DNA from: Pandoraea faecigallinarum | GTDB lineage: Bacteria; Pseudomonadota; Gammaproteobacteria; Burkholderiales; Burkholderiaceae | NCBI RefSeq assembly: GCF_001029105.3 | Contig: NZ_CP011807.3 | Span: forward strand, 2,542,001 to 2,606,000 | Direction: 5' to 3' | DNA: 64,000 bases | Shown here: in pieces, positions 35,851-44,827 of the stretch | Position numbering within the stretch: the first letter of the stretch is position 1 | Layout: each line of letters begins with the position of its first letter | Notes under the pieces: generated by a model | Told to the model about the DNA's origin: nothing | Databases searched by the model: none | The model's input: only the letters and a program-made list of their open reading frames with translations | Position numbers and translations under genes: made by a program

Positions 35851-37527
35851 TCAGGACTTCTGCATCTGTTGCTGGAACGTCAGCTCGATGAACTCGGCCG
35901 GACGGCTCACTGCCACCAGCACCGTCACCTTGAGCATGCCTTCGAGAATGTCCTCGCCGGTCATCGTCTCGCCCAATCCGACGAACACCTGGAAGGCGTC
36001 GTCCGGGCTCGCCCCCGCCAGCCCGCCGCGCTTCCACACACTGGTGAGAAAGTTGCGCACCATGCTCTTGATCGTCACCCACGTGTTGGCGGTGTTCGGC
36101 TCGAACACGTAGGCCTTGCAGGCCAGGCGCAGCGATTCCTCGATCATGATCATCGTGCGGCGCACGCTCAGGTAGCGCCAGTCAAGGCTGTTGCCGTCGA
36201 GCGTACGCGCGCCCCAGACGAGCACCCCTTCGCCGATGAAGCTGCGAATCGCGTTGACGGACTTGCCCGAAGTCGGCACGTTCAGGTCTTCCTGATCGGC
36301 GTTGGAGATGTTCACGCTCGGCGAAACGACACCGTTCAGGCTGATGTTCGCGGGTGCCTTCCACACGCCGCGGGTGTTGTCGACGAGCGTGTACAGCCCC
36401 GCCATGCCCGCGGCCGGTGGCATCAGGTTGACTTTCTTCTGAAGCGCCTGAAGCACCTGAACGTAGACGTTGCTGATGACGCTCAACGTCTTGTGCAGCG
36501 TGGCGATGTCGTCCTTCGACATTGGCGCCGCAGCCTTGGCATCGCCGCCATCGGCCGGGGCCGTGCCGGCGTCGCCCTGCGCGGCGGGGGCCGCCCTCGT
36601 CAACTTGGCAACAACCGATTTGACCTGCGCCGCTTTCGCCTTGTCGGCGGGCGACGCGCTTGCGGGCGGGTTGATGACTGCGTCGAGTTCCGCCGTGATC
36701 AGTGTCTGGAGTTGCGCCGGATTGGCAATCTTCGTGAAGTCGAGATCCTTGTCCGTCACGATGGACGTGTTGACCCACGGGTAGTACGCCGCACCGAAAT
36801 CGAGGAACGACGTGCCGACGTCGTCGCGGAAGTTCGTGATGCAGTCGCCGCCGGGCGCCTGGCGGTCCCACATGCCGTCGAATACGTCGAGAATCGCGAA
36901 CCGGTTACGCATGGTGTAACCGCAATGCTGGAGCATGTGCGTCTGCACCTTGGCGCAGTCCTGACGCGAAAGACGCACGGCATCCGGCACGAGCACCATC
37001 GTCGGCTCCTGCTCCTTGACGAGTGCGTCGATGCCCGCCGTCAGCTTGTCCGAATCGACGTCGCCGTCGGCGTAGGTGCCGACCGAGACGATGTAGCACG
37101 GGCCACCGCCGTTCTGGAAGAAGAGCAGCATGCTGTAGTACAGCAGATACTCCTTCGCTTGCGCCGTGAACTTGAATGGCTTGCGCGCGCCCACGGCGCC
37201 GATGAAGAGATCGGTGACGACCGGACGTGCGGGCGCCGCGTCCCCGCCGCCGGCATCGCCACCGGCGTCGGCCGGAGCATCGGCGGCGGCCTTGCCGGCT
37301 GCGACGGCATCGAGCGAATAGGTGGTCGGCGGCGGTCCACCGAAGTACATGAGGAATTCGGCCATCGAGCTGATACGCCACGGCGTACCGGCAAGCGGTG
37401 TGCCCTTGTTGTCGGCGAATTGCGTGTAGCCGATGAACGCGGGCACCGCCGTGGCGACTTCGACCACGGAGTTGGGAAATGCGTTTTGCTCGACTACGTA
37501 CACGCCTGGTGTTTTGTATTGCGCCAT
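35851..37527 (-). CDS. eCIS contractile sheath protein (Afp2-4-like)
   Basis: A 558-residue sheath subunit. The N-terminal arm YKTPGVYVVEQNAFPNSVVE then VATAVPAFIGYTQ and the C-terminal domain (VNAIRSFIGEGVLVWGARTL, WRYLSVRRTMIMIEESLRLA, PNTANTWVTIKSMVRNFL, DAFQVFVGLGETMTGEDILE) are the conserved core. A Gly/Ala/Asp-rich insert lies near residues 75-95 and an Ala-rich one near 305-340, both probably surface loops. It is the only sheath gene in the locus; Afp has three. GAGGTGAACTC precedes the ATG. Confidence 0.95.
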   Translation of the reverse strand: MAQYKTPGVYVVEQNAFPNSVVEVATAVPAFIGYTQFADNKGTPLAGTPWRISSMAEFLMYFGGPPPTTYSLDAVAAGKAAADAPADAGGDAGGGDAAPARPVVTDLFIGAVGARKPFKFTAQAKEYLLYYSMLLFFQNGGGPCYIVSVGTYADGDVDSDKLTAGIDALVKEQEPTMVLVPDAVRLSRQDCAKVQTHMLQHCGYTMRNRFAILDVFDGMWDRQAPGGDCITNFRDDVGTSFLDFGAAYYPWVNTSIVTDKDLDFTKIANPAQLQTLITAELDAVINPPASASPADKAKAAQVKSVVAKLTRAAPAAQGDAGTAPADGGDAKAAAPMSKDDIATLHKTLSVISNVYVQVLQALQKKVNLMPPAAGMAGLYTLVDNTRGVWKAPANISLNGVVSPSVNISNADQEDLNVPTSGKSVNAIRSFIGEGVLVWGARTLDGNSLDWRYLSVRRTMIMIEESLRLACKAYVFEPNTANTWVTIKSMVRNFLTSVWKRGGLAGASPDDAFQVFVGLGETMTGEDILEGMLKVTVLVAVSRPAEFIELTFQQQMQKS

Positions 37528-37549
37528 GAGTTCACCTCGGTCATCGATG

Positions 37550-38464
37550 TCAATTGACGTAGATCTCGGATACCAGTACTGCCCGGCTTTGCGCCGCTTG
37601 CTCAGCTTCCTGCGGTTTCTGCACCTTCGGCGTCTTCTGCGTCAGGCTGCCGATGTCGGCATTGGGCAGTCTCCGGATCAACACGCGTTCACCCGACCGG
37701 CCCCGTTCCCGCAACTGAAATCGCTGCGGGTACTGCTGCTGCATTGCGATCTCCTGCTCGCTCTCGAAAATCACTGCCCGGCGCCCGCCCGGGCGCGCCT
37801 CGCTGCCGACGTTGACGAAACTCACCTTCTCGTCGAGGTCGACGACGCTCAACACCCCCGCGTCCGGCGCGCACACGTAGTAGTAGCGCCAGCAACTGGC
37901 GCGCGCGGCGAAGTTCGCGACGTAATCGACGCCGGTCGCGCCGGCCGCCGCCACGTGATCGGCAAGATCGATCCGGGCGACGAGTACCGGGGGATTCACT
38001 CGGTCGGTGCGATCGAGTTCGCACGCGAGCGCCGGTGCATCGACGCGAACGGCGTCGGTTGCCTCGATGCACGCTCCGGCATGCAGACGACGCAACGGCG
38101 CCGGCCCCTCGACGGCAACGCTCGCCCCGCTGCCGACGACATAGACCGACGATCTGTCCGGCGATACCGGTTGCGTGCAAAGCGCAAATTCGGTGTCCTG
38201 TGCATACCACTTGAACGTGGCGACCGCGTCGCCGGGCCCGATGGCATCGAGCAGCACATCGCGCCGGTTCTCCATGCAGAACACGGCGACACCTTGCCGG
38301 TGCGCCCGCACCAGCAAATCGCGACGGCTTACCCACTGCGCTGTCGCAGGCGTGGGCGCATGGCGAAGCCACACGTGCGGCGTGGGCCAGTACGCGTGAG
38401 TGACGTCGACAGTGAATAGCCGCGTGTAGCCCGGCACCACTGGCGCGGAAGCCGACGTAGGCAT
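37550..38464 (-). CDS. eCIS accessory protein of unknown function
   Basis: A 304-residue protein between the DUF4255 and sheath genes, spaced 14 and 22 bp from them. I do not recognise a named domain. Visible pieces are TRLFTVDVTHAYWPTP at the N-terminus, RSSVYVVGSGASVAVEGPAP near residue 105, ASCWRYYYVCAPDAGVLSVV near 190 and a Gln/Lys-rich C-terminal stretch before SRAVLVSEIYVN. No signal peptide or membrane helix. The mostly beta-like character suggests a structural or assembly part at the sheath end. Confidence 0.75.
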   Translation of the reverse strand: MPTSASAPVVPGYTRLFTVDVTHAYWPTPHVWLRHAPTPATAQWVSRRDLLVRAHRQGVAVFCMENRRDVLLDAIGPGDAVATFKWYAQDTEFALCTQPVSPDRSSVYVVGSGASVAVEGPAPLRRLHAGACIEATDAVRVDAPALACELDRTDRVNPPVLVARIDLADHVAAAGATGVDYVANFAARASCWRYYYVCAPDAGVLSVVDLDEKVSFVNVGSEARPGGRRAVIFESEQEIAMQQQYPQRFQLRERGRSGERVLIRRLPNADIGSLTQKTPKVQKPQEAEQAAQSRAVLVSEIYVN

Positions 38465-38478
38465 GCCCGCGATTCCGC

Positions 38479-39054
38479 TCAGTGATTGAGCGCCGGCACC
38501 GGCGCGCGCACGGTCGGCACAGTGCCGGTGATGTCGTCGGTGTCCGGCGCCATCAAACGCACTTTGTAAAGTACGGACGGCAGATACCTGCCGCCGAGCA
38601 TCGTCCAGAGATTGCTGAGTTCGCGGATATTCAGGTTTTCGATCTCGAGCACGAGACGGTCGATACGGGGATCGAGCGACGGCGAGGATCGATGGTCGAA
38701 AACCGGATGGCGTTGGAAGAAGGCGATGGCGCCGGAGACGAGTTTCAGGGCGTCTTCGTAATTACCGCCGGTGAAATTGGCGGCGACCATCAGATAGAGA
38801 TTCAGATAAAGCGGTGCGACGCCGAGCGATTGGCGCGCATTGCCCGCATCCCCGGCAATGCCCTTGCGCACCGGTCCGGTATCCCGTTCGATATGCGTGA
38901 GAATGACAACCAGACGGTTGTTCGTGTTTGCGACGGCCTGTCCGTTGACGTCGACCAGCCCGGACATCGTCGCGATGTCTTCGGTGAGCGCGTAGGCTTG
39001 CCTGAGATATTCGTTAAGCCGCCCTGTCAGGTGGCTCACAGCAGCGTTAATCAT
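38479..39054 (-). CDS. eCIS tail terminator/cap protein, DUF4255 family (Afp16-like)
   Basis: A 191-residue protein with the Pvc16/DUF4255 pattern: MINAAVSHLTGRLNEYLRQA at the start, NNRLVVILTHIERDTG near residue 48, APLYLNLYLMVAANFTGGNY near 80 and IENLNIRELSNLWTMLGGRY then LPSVLYKVRLM near 145. Afp16 caps and stabilises the sheath-tube end. The ATG at 39054 has GGGGAA close upstream and gives family length. It is the first gene of the leftward eCIS operon, so the promoter should lie in the 335 bp to the right. Confidence 0.92.
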   Translation of the reverse strand: MINAAVSHLTGRLNEYLRQAYALTEDIATMSGLVDVNGQAVANTNNRLVVILTHIERDTGPVRKGIAGDAGNARQSLGVAPLYLNLYLMVAANFTGGNYEDALKLVSGAIAFFQRHPVFDHRSSPSLDPRIDRLVLEIENLNIRELSNLWTMLGGRYLPSVLYKVRLMAPDTDDITGTVPTVRAPVPALNH

Positions 39055-39389
39055 GGTTCCCCGATACCCTTTCGCAATGCGGTTGCAAAAACTGATTCGG
39101 TACAACACTTTCGACTACTGGAACTGGCGTGTCGCAAATTTTCCTACATCGTCTCGTACGGCGAAACGCAACGATCTGGATTCCTGAGCGTTATTTCGGT
39201 GCTCGCTGAATTCGCGTTTGATTTTTTGCTGCGGAACTTTAGCACAAGCGCGTAACGAATAGCGCGCTCGCTAAAAAAACGTCATGAACGGTTCGCCTTA
39301 CACGAGGTATCGCACGACGCAAAAAGAAATTCCTTACGGCGGCGCGGATAAAGTGGTTCGCGGCGGGCGCGCGGTCCGGTGCATGCGTC
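39055..39389. other. Upstream region of the eCIS operon
   Basis: About 335 bp between the ABC exporter and the first eCIS gene, both leftward. It is more AT-rich than its surroundings, with A/T runs near 39231-39240 and 39273-39279. This is the likely eCIS control region. I could not assign firm -10/-35 boxes and found no coding sequence. Confidence 0.5.
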
Positions 39390-41153
39390 TTACTGGTTGG
39401 CATGACGATGTAATGACGTGCGTCTGGCGAGCACTTCGTCGCGCGGACCGGCATCGACGACACGCCCGCTTTCCATCACGACGATGGTGTCGAAGCGCTC
39501 CAGCAGGCCTGGCCGGTGCACCGATGCGACGATGCACGCCGTAGGGAACGCCGCGTACATCCGCTCGAAGACCCTCGCCTCGGCCAGCGGATCGAGCGCG
39601 CTGGTTGGCTCATCCAGAAGCAGCAGCGAACTGCCCTGCGCCGCCAACACGCCGCGCGACAAGGCAAGCCGCTGACGCTGGCCGCCCGAGAGATTGCCGC
39701 CGCGCTCGTTCAGGGCACTGGCCAGGCCGTCGGGCATCGTTTGCAGAACGTCGTCGAACACGCCGGCGTGCACGGCGCTCCGCAAAGCATGGGCATCTGC
39801 CGGTTCACCGAACGTCAGGTTCTCCTCGACGCTCGCTTCGAAGACTTCGGCCTCTTGCGGAATCAGCGTTGCCAGCGTACGCAACTCGGCCCAGTCGGTC
39901 GTCACGCTGTCTCGTTGCAGTTCCCCTTGCCGGGGAATGTAGAGGCCTGCGAGCACGCGTAGCAATGTGCTCTTGCCGCCGCCGCTCGGGCCGATGAGCG
40001 CCACACGCGCGCCGCGCCGAAGCACGAGATCCACGCCGCGCAGGCCGCCGCGCGCATCGTCGGCATAGCGCCATGACACGCCATGCAGCGTGAGCGTGTC
40101 CCATGGCGCATCGGGCACGACGGCGGGCACTGCAGCGTCGGGGTCGCCCGGCGCCTCCCAGATCGGTTCGGCGCTGCCGTAGTCGGTGTGCATGCGCGCG
40201 AAGCTCTGGAAGTTCGACGCCATGGCGCCGACCACCGTAGCCGCCTGCTGCGCGTATTGATAAATCATGAAAACCGTGCCGAGCATCACGGCTTGTCTCG
40301 GCTCGCGAGACTGCAATACATAGACGACGACCAGGATCCAGGTCAGTCCCATGCCGAGGATGTCAACCGCGAACCACTTGCCTTCGTTGACCGTCACCGC
40401 GCGCCGCAGCGGGGTCATCACGGCGTCGAGGCGATGCCCGAGGAGTTTGCGCGACGCGGCCTGAAGGCGCAGCCCGATCACCGTCCCGGCATTGCCGACG
40501 AAGTCGAGCAGCGCGGCGGCATAGCGGCGCTCCGCATCGTTCTCCGCGCGTGCGAGCTGCATCAGCACGCGGTCGAAACGCAGGATGATGACGGCAATAA
40601 CGACGTAACCCGACACCGCGATCACGCCGCTCGTGCCCGAGAGCAGCGTCAATGCGACCAGCGGGCCGACGAAGTTGAATACGCTCTGGAGGTAGCCGAA
40701 CTGATTCTGCGCGAAGTCGGAGAGCGCGCGACTCGACTGAACCACCCGGTGCTGCAATTCGCCGGAGTGCCGCCCGTCGCGCCATGCCAACGGCGCGGCG
40801 GCAATACGTGCGTATAACTCGTGCGCCAACCGCACGCGCACGCGAACCCCGACATTGCGCTCAAGGATCCGCCCCGGGCCATGCAGCAGCCATGACAGCA
40901 GGTAGACGCCTACGAGATACGCGATCCAGCGGCCTGCAAGCGCCATGTTGCCTTGCTGAAGGGCATTGATCGCTTGCGCCGCCAGCCATGGCATCGTCAG
41001 GCGCAACAGTTGCGCGGCGGATAACAACGCCGCGGCACCGAGTAGATGACTACGCGTGCCTCGCGCGTGACACCATAGTGCGCGGTAGAGATCGCGGGCG
41101 GCACCGCCGAGGCCGATAGCGGGTTTGCGCGAAGAAGAATCAGGCGCCGTCAT
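39390..41153 (-). CDS. ABC exporter, fused permease and ATP-binding protein
   Basis: A 587-residue half-transporter of the export type. Six membrane helices fall in about residues 35-330. The ATPase domain has Walker A IGPSGGGKSTLLRVL near 385, the Q-loop IPQEAEVFEASVEENLTFGE, signature LSGGQRQRLALSRG near 485 and Walker B LLLLDEPTSALDPLAEA. It lacks a peptidase N-domain, so it is not a bacteriocin processor of the C39 type. It lies on the same strand between the deaminase-domain protein and the eCIS operon. The substrate is unknown. Confidence 0.9.
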   Translation of the reverse strand: MTAPDSSSRKPAIGLGGAARDLYRALWCHARGTRSHLLGAAALLSAAQLLRLTMPWLAAQAINALQQGNMALAGRWIAYLVGVYLLSWLLHGPGRILERNVGVRVRVRLAHELYARIAAAPLAWRDGRHSGELQHRVVQSSRALSDFAQNQFGYLQSVFNFVGPLVALTLLSGTSGVIAVSGYVVIAVIILRFDRVLMQLARAENDAERRYAAALLDFVGNAGTVIGLRLQAASRKLLGHRLDAVMTPLRRAVTVNEGKWFAVDILGMGLTWILVVVYVLQSREPRQAVMLGTVFMIYQYAQQAATVVGAMASNFQSFARMHTDYGSAEPIWEAPGDPDAAVPAVVPDAPWDTLTLHGVSWRYADDARGGLRGVDLVLRRGARVALIGPSGGGKSTLLRVLAGLYIPRQGELQRDSVTTDWAELRTLATLIPQEAEVFEASVEENLTFGEPADAHALRSAVHAGVFDDVLQTMPDGLASALNERGGNLSGGQRQRLALSRGVLAAQGSSLLLLDEPTSALDPLAEARVFERMYAAFPTACIVASVHRPGLLERFDTIVVMESGRVVDAGPRDEVLARRTSLHRHANQ

Positions 41154-41298
41154 GCGTTCGTCGCTCCTTTGCCGTTGTCATGAACTGACGCGGCGACCGG
41201 GCCCTGAGAACGTCGACGGCCCGGCCGGTCATGGGGTCACTCGCAGGGAATGACTTCGAGACCGATCAATATAGGGGAAAAACGCACGGACGTCGGCG

Positions 41299-44200
41299 TC
41301 AGAGCGTCGAATGCACGTGGGCGTGGCTGGCGCCGGGCGGGTTGCCAGGCGCGCGTGACGGCGCAGGGCGAGTATCGGAAACGGCATCGACAGTGGCGGG
41401 CGTTGCCCTCGCCTGCTTCTTGTCGCGCGGCGACGGCGCTACGTAATAGAACCGCAATTCCGCGTCCGGATAATGATACGGCGTCATCGCCAGATTGACT
41501 GCACATGAATCGCAGAACGGCATGCGCGAGCACATCACGATCGAGCGCACCACGCCTTCACCCGCCGGGTGGTCCATATAGATCTGCGCCAGAATCAGCC
41601 GCTCGGTGTCCAGCGTGCGCGCCTTCGCCTCGCCGGACGCCGCGTGGTAAGTCGGCAGGTTGGCGTCGGCCATGACCAGGCGCAGCGCCGGCGGCTCCGT
41701 CGGATCTTCCGGCCGTTGCCCCGCGGCACCGCCACGTCGCTGCGCGATGACACTGTGTTCGCGCTGCGCGTAAGCGCGGCCCGCATCGACCAGCCTCGCA
41801 CCCGGCGCGTTCGTCGGCAACGTTGCGCGTTGCAGTCCGGAGAGGCAGTAGTAAATGGTGCGCGTGCCGTCGACGAGCGTCACCTCGGCCAGCGCGATGT
41901 TCGCGTTGCGGGAAAGCTCGCGTAGCCGCTCCTGAACGTCTCGCGCGGCGCGGGCTCTGCCCGTCACCAGCGCTTGCAGTCCCGACATGCGCGGAAACAC
42001 CTCTTCGAACAACGACAATACGTTGCGGGTCGTTTGCACGTCGCCGGTGAATGGCAATTGCGACCACACCGCCAGCGGCGACGGGCGCGAAACGAAATCC
42101 CGTGCGATAGCGTTGACGAACGCGTCCGCCTGCGCGGGGTATCGCTGCCAGTGAGACCATAATTGATGAAACGTGGGCAACAGCGCCGGATCGACATGCG
42201 GCGGCGACGCGCGAAGGTCGTCCACCTCGCCGGCACCCTCGCGCGCGGCCCGGGCAGAAGCCACGCGGTGCTCGATGGCACGGGCGAGCTGGCTCACTGC
42301 GCGTCGCGCCTGCGAGACCGTCAACGGCACGTCTTCCAGACCGCGCCATACTGCCGCCGGCGAAGGCGACTGCTCCCACATTCGCAAATACAGTTGCAGC
42401 AAGGTCCGCGTCTCGCCATAGGAAATGGTGGGCAGCACGATGGCGTTCTCGGCGGCGGCCCGGTGCCGCTGCGCCCTCCAGTACTCGCGAATGTCGCGAT
42501 CCTGCGCATCGCGGCGGCTCAGTCGCACGTGGCGGCGCGTAGCGCCTGCATCGCCGTGCGCCAGCGCGAACCGGTAGTACACATCCTGCGAAACCTGCGC
42601 TACGCCATGCAATATGCCGTGAGCATCGCGATATGTGCCGAACGGCACCGCGATCCGCATGCCGCCGAGCACAAGGTGCACGCGGCGGCCGCCGACCGGG
42701 CCATCCGTCGTTGCCTGCTCGAAGAATGCCAATTCGCCGTCGAGCGTCTGCAGGTAGACCGATGCGTCGACCCGTGGCGCCTCCGGCCGGACGTGCGGCA
42801 TATCGTCCTCGTCGAACTCTCCGAGACGCCCGAACGCGAAGAAGCGTCGAGCGCCATCGGCCGCCTCGAACGTTTGCGCGTAGATGGCAACACGCAAACG
42901 CAAGACCGGCGACGCCTCGACAATCTGATGCTGCGTCACCGTCGCCCCCTGCTCGGTGACCGTTACCTGGCCGGCACGCTCGGAGTGGCATTCGAGGCAC
43001 ATGCCGTCGACATCCGTGCCCATGCCCCGGGAGATGCGACATAACGAGTGCGGCCCGGCTTCGGCGCGGATTTCGTCCAGCGGCCGGAGATGGGACGCAT
43101 GCTTGCGCGTATGTGCCACCGTTGCGCCGTAGAGGACACCGTCGACGTCGAAGACCTGCACGCCATTCTGCGTCAGGTCCGGGCGGTACTCGACATAGGT
43201 GTCCGGCGGTAAGATCCATTGCACGCCCCGTCCCAGTGGCCCGTCGAACGGCTCTCGCTCATACGTGACGTGTTCGCCGTGCTGCGACGCCAAGGTCTTC
43301 GCAACGGGGTCTGCCATATTGCCTTGCGCCGGCTCCCGCGCTGTCTCCGGCCACAGGTGCGAGAGCAGCGCAATGGCGTCGTGCCGAAGCGAATCGGGGT
43401 GCACCACCGCCGCAAGACATCCAAATCCGGCCATTGTCATGCGCGCGGCCAGCCCCCTCACCTCATCGATGCTTGCCGCCTTGTCGGGTTGCGCTTGACG
43501 CGGCAATCGCGCACCGCTCGCATCGCCCGGCGCATGACGTCTGTCCCGCGGCAAGTGCTGCTGCACCGTGTCGAGCAGCAATTCGGCGACCTCGTCCAGA
43601 TCCGGCGAGTCGAGGACCGTGGCATTCGCCGACGGCCATCCCGGCGATATCGATGCGCCTGCGCGCCTGTCCCAGAATCGCAGGTCGTCGTCCTGCGCAA
43701 TGCGCGACGCTATCGACGGCCAGTTGTCTCCCCACAGCGTGGCGCCATGAGTCTGCGCAAAGCACCGCGGCCAAAAGGTGTGACGCGGCACGCAATTCAG
43801 CAGGGGCGAGACCAGCCCCGGCGCACTGCCGGACAGCGATAACGCGTATTGCCGCCACTCACCTGCCGGACTTCGAAGCATGAGTACGATCGCGTGGGTC
43901 GCGTCGTACATCACGCGTTGCGCCGGCAAGTCTCGCCCGCCGGCGTGATCGACGATGAGCGACGTACGGAACGGGATCAGCACCTCGGCATTGGCAAATG
44001 CCTCGCGTGTGTCGCTCCCGCACGCCGCAACCGCATCGCGAATCAATATCGCCAGCGCGCGTTGAACGTCGCGTCGATAGGCGGTGCGGCCCGCGCGTAA
44101 CGCTTCGGTGCCGTTCGATGCGAGGCGCGTCACGCCTAATGGTTGCATGTCGGCGGGTGGCAGGCACACCGTGTCGACGTCGCGTGTGACGTCCCTTCCC

Positions 44201-44595
44201 GGGCCGGACGTCAACAGTCCGAATACACCCGCACTGAGATGCGATTGCGAGGGCATCGCGGGCCGCATCGCACTTTGCGCTTCCGGCAACGCATTGCTGC
44301 GCTCGGGACGCCGGGCACCGCTGGCGGACGCCGCCAGTGAGGTGAGCGCGAGCAGCGACAACGCAAAAGCGGCATGCGAGACGCCCGGCCGCAAGGCGTG
44401 CGTGCCCGCCTCGGGGGCCATCGTCGCGTCGGCGCGTCGTCCAGACGCGGCTCGCTGCCCGTTGCGGCGTCGCGACGACCGGTTGCCACGCCAGTCGTCG
44501 ACGAACACCGTGCGTCTGAAGTGCTGTGGCGCGCCATGAAAATGCGACGCGGGTCGATGCGCATGGTGCGGTGTTCCCAGATGCAAGCGTGTCAT
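41299..44595 (-). CDS. Large protein with C-terminal nucleic-acid deaminase toxin domain (BURPS668_1122/Toxin-deaminase type)
   Basis: A 1098-residue protein. The last 150 residues follow the toxin-deaminase pattern: NANIALAEVTLVDGTRTIYY, then ASGEAKARTLDTERLILAQI near residue 990 with the family's DTE motif, and VMCSRMPFCDSCAVNLA near 1025 in the place of the zinc-binding PCxxC. The first 70 residues are His/Arg-rich and look disordered, followed by a hydrophobic segment (AAFALSLLALTSLAASASGA, about 75-95) resembling a late signal peptide. The large middle part, including CLECHSERAG, is unrecognised. The start at 44595 has GGAGGA seven bases upstream. No immunity gene is obvious next to it. 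Delivery by the neighbouring eCIS is a hypothesis; a secreted polymorphic toxin is the alternative. Confidence 0.78.
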   Translation of the reverse strand: MTRLHLGTPHHAHRPASHFHGAPQHFRRTVFVDDWRGNRSSRRRNGQRAASGRRADATMAPEAGTHALRPGVSHAAFALSLLALTSLAASASGARRPERSNALPEAQSAMRPAMPSQSHLSAGVFGLLTSGPGRDVTRDVDTVCLPPADMQPLGVTRLASNGTEALRAGRTAYRRDVQRALAILIRDAVAACGSDTREAFANAEVLIPFRTSLIVDHAGGRDLPAQRVMYDATHAIVLMLRSPAGEWRQYALSLSGSAPGLVSPLLNCVPRHTFWPRCFAQTHGATLWGDNWPSIASRIAQDDDLRFWDRRAGASISPGWPSANATVLDSPDLDEVAELLLDTVQQHLPRDRRHAPGDASGARLPRQAQPDKAASIDEVRGLAARMTMAGFGCLAAVVHPDSLRHDAIALLSHLWPETAREPAQGNMADPVAKTLASQHGEHVTYEREPFDGPLGRGVQWILPPDTYVEYRPDLTQNGVQVFDVDGVLYGATVAHTRKHASHLRPLDEIRAEAGPHSLCRISRGMGTDVDGMCLECHSERAGQVTVTEQGATVTQHQIVEASPVLRLRVAIYAQTFEAADGARRFFAFGRLGEFDEDDMPHVRPEAPRVDASVYLQTLDGELAFFEQATTDGPVGGRRVHLVLGGMRIAVPFGTYRDAHGILHGVAQVSQDVYYRFALAHGDAGATRRHVRLSRRDAQDRDIREYWRAQRHRAAAENAIVLPTISYGETRTLLQLYLRMWEQSPSPAAVWRGLEDVPLTVSQARRAVSQLARAIEHRVASARAAREGAGEVDDLRASPPHVDPALLPTFHQLWSHWQRYPAQADAFVNAIARDFVSRPSPLAVWSQLPFTGDVQTTRNVLSLFEEVFPRMSGLQALVTGRARAARDVQERLRELSRNANIALAEVTLVDGTRTIYYCLSGLQRATLPTNAPGARLVDAGRAYAQREHSVIAQRRGGAAGQRPEDPTEPPALRLVMADANLPTYHAASGEAKARTLDTERLILAQIYMDHPAGEGVVRSIVMCSRMPFCDSCAVNLAMTPYHYPDAELRFYYVAPSPRDKKQARATPATVDAVSDTRPAPSRAPGNPPGASHAHVHSTL

Positions 44596-44827
44596 TGAGC
44601 GTTCCTCCGAGGAAACTTGCTGCGAACGGCCGTCGTGCGGGTGCACGTCGGATCGCCTGACGCAACAAGACGAAGCACGCTAACGCGGCGTGGCGCCGTG
44701 CGATTGCTGAAACGGACCGGTGTTTGTGCGGCAGTTGACGACGAACTCGACAAGGACCTCACCGCGAACGCCGCGTCACCGCGCCGGCCGTGACATCGTG
44801 TCACTCCGGCGTCACGGCATCGCTGCT

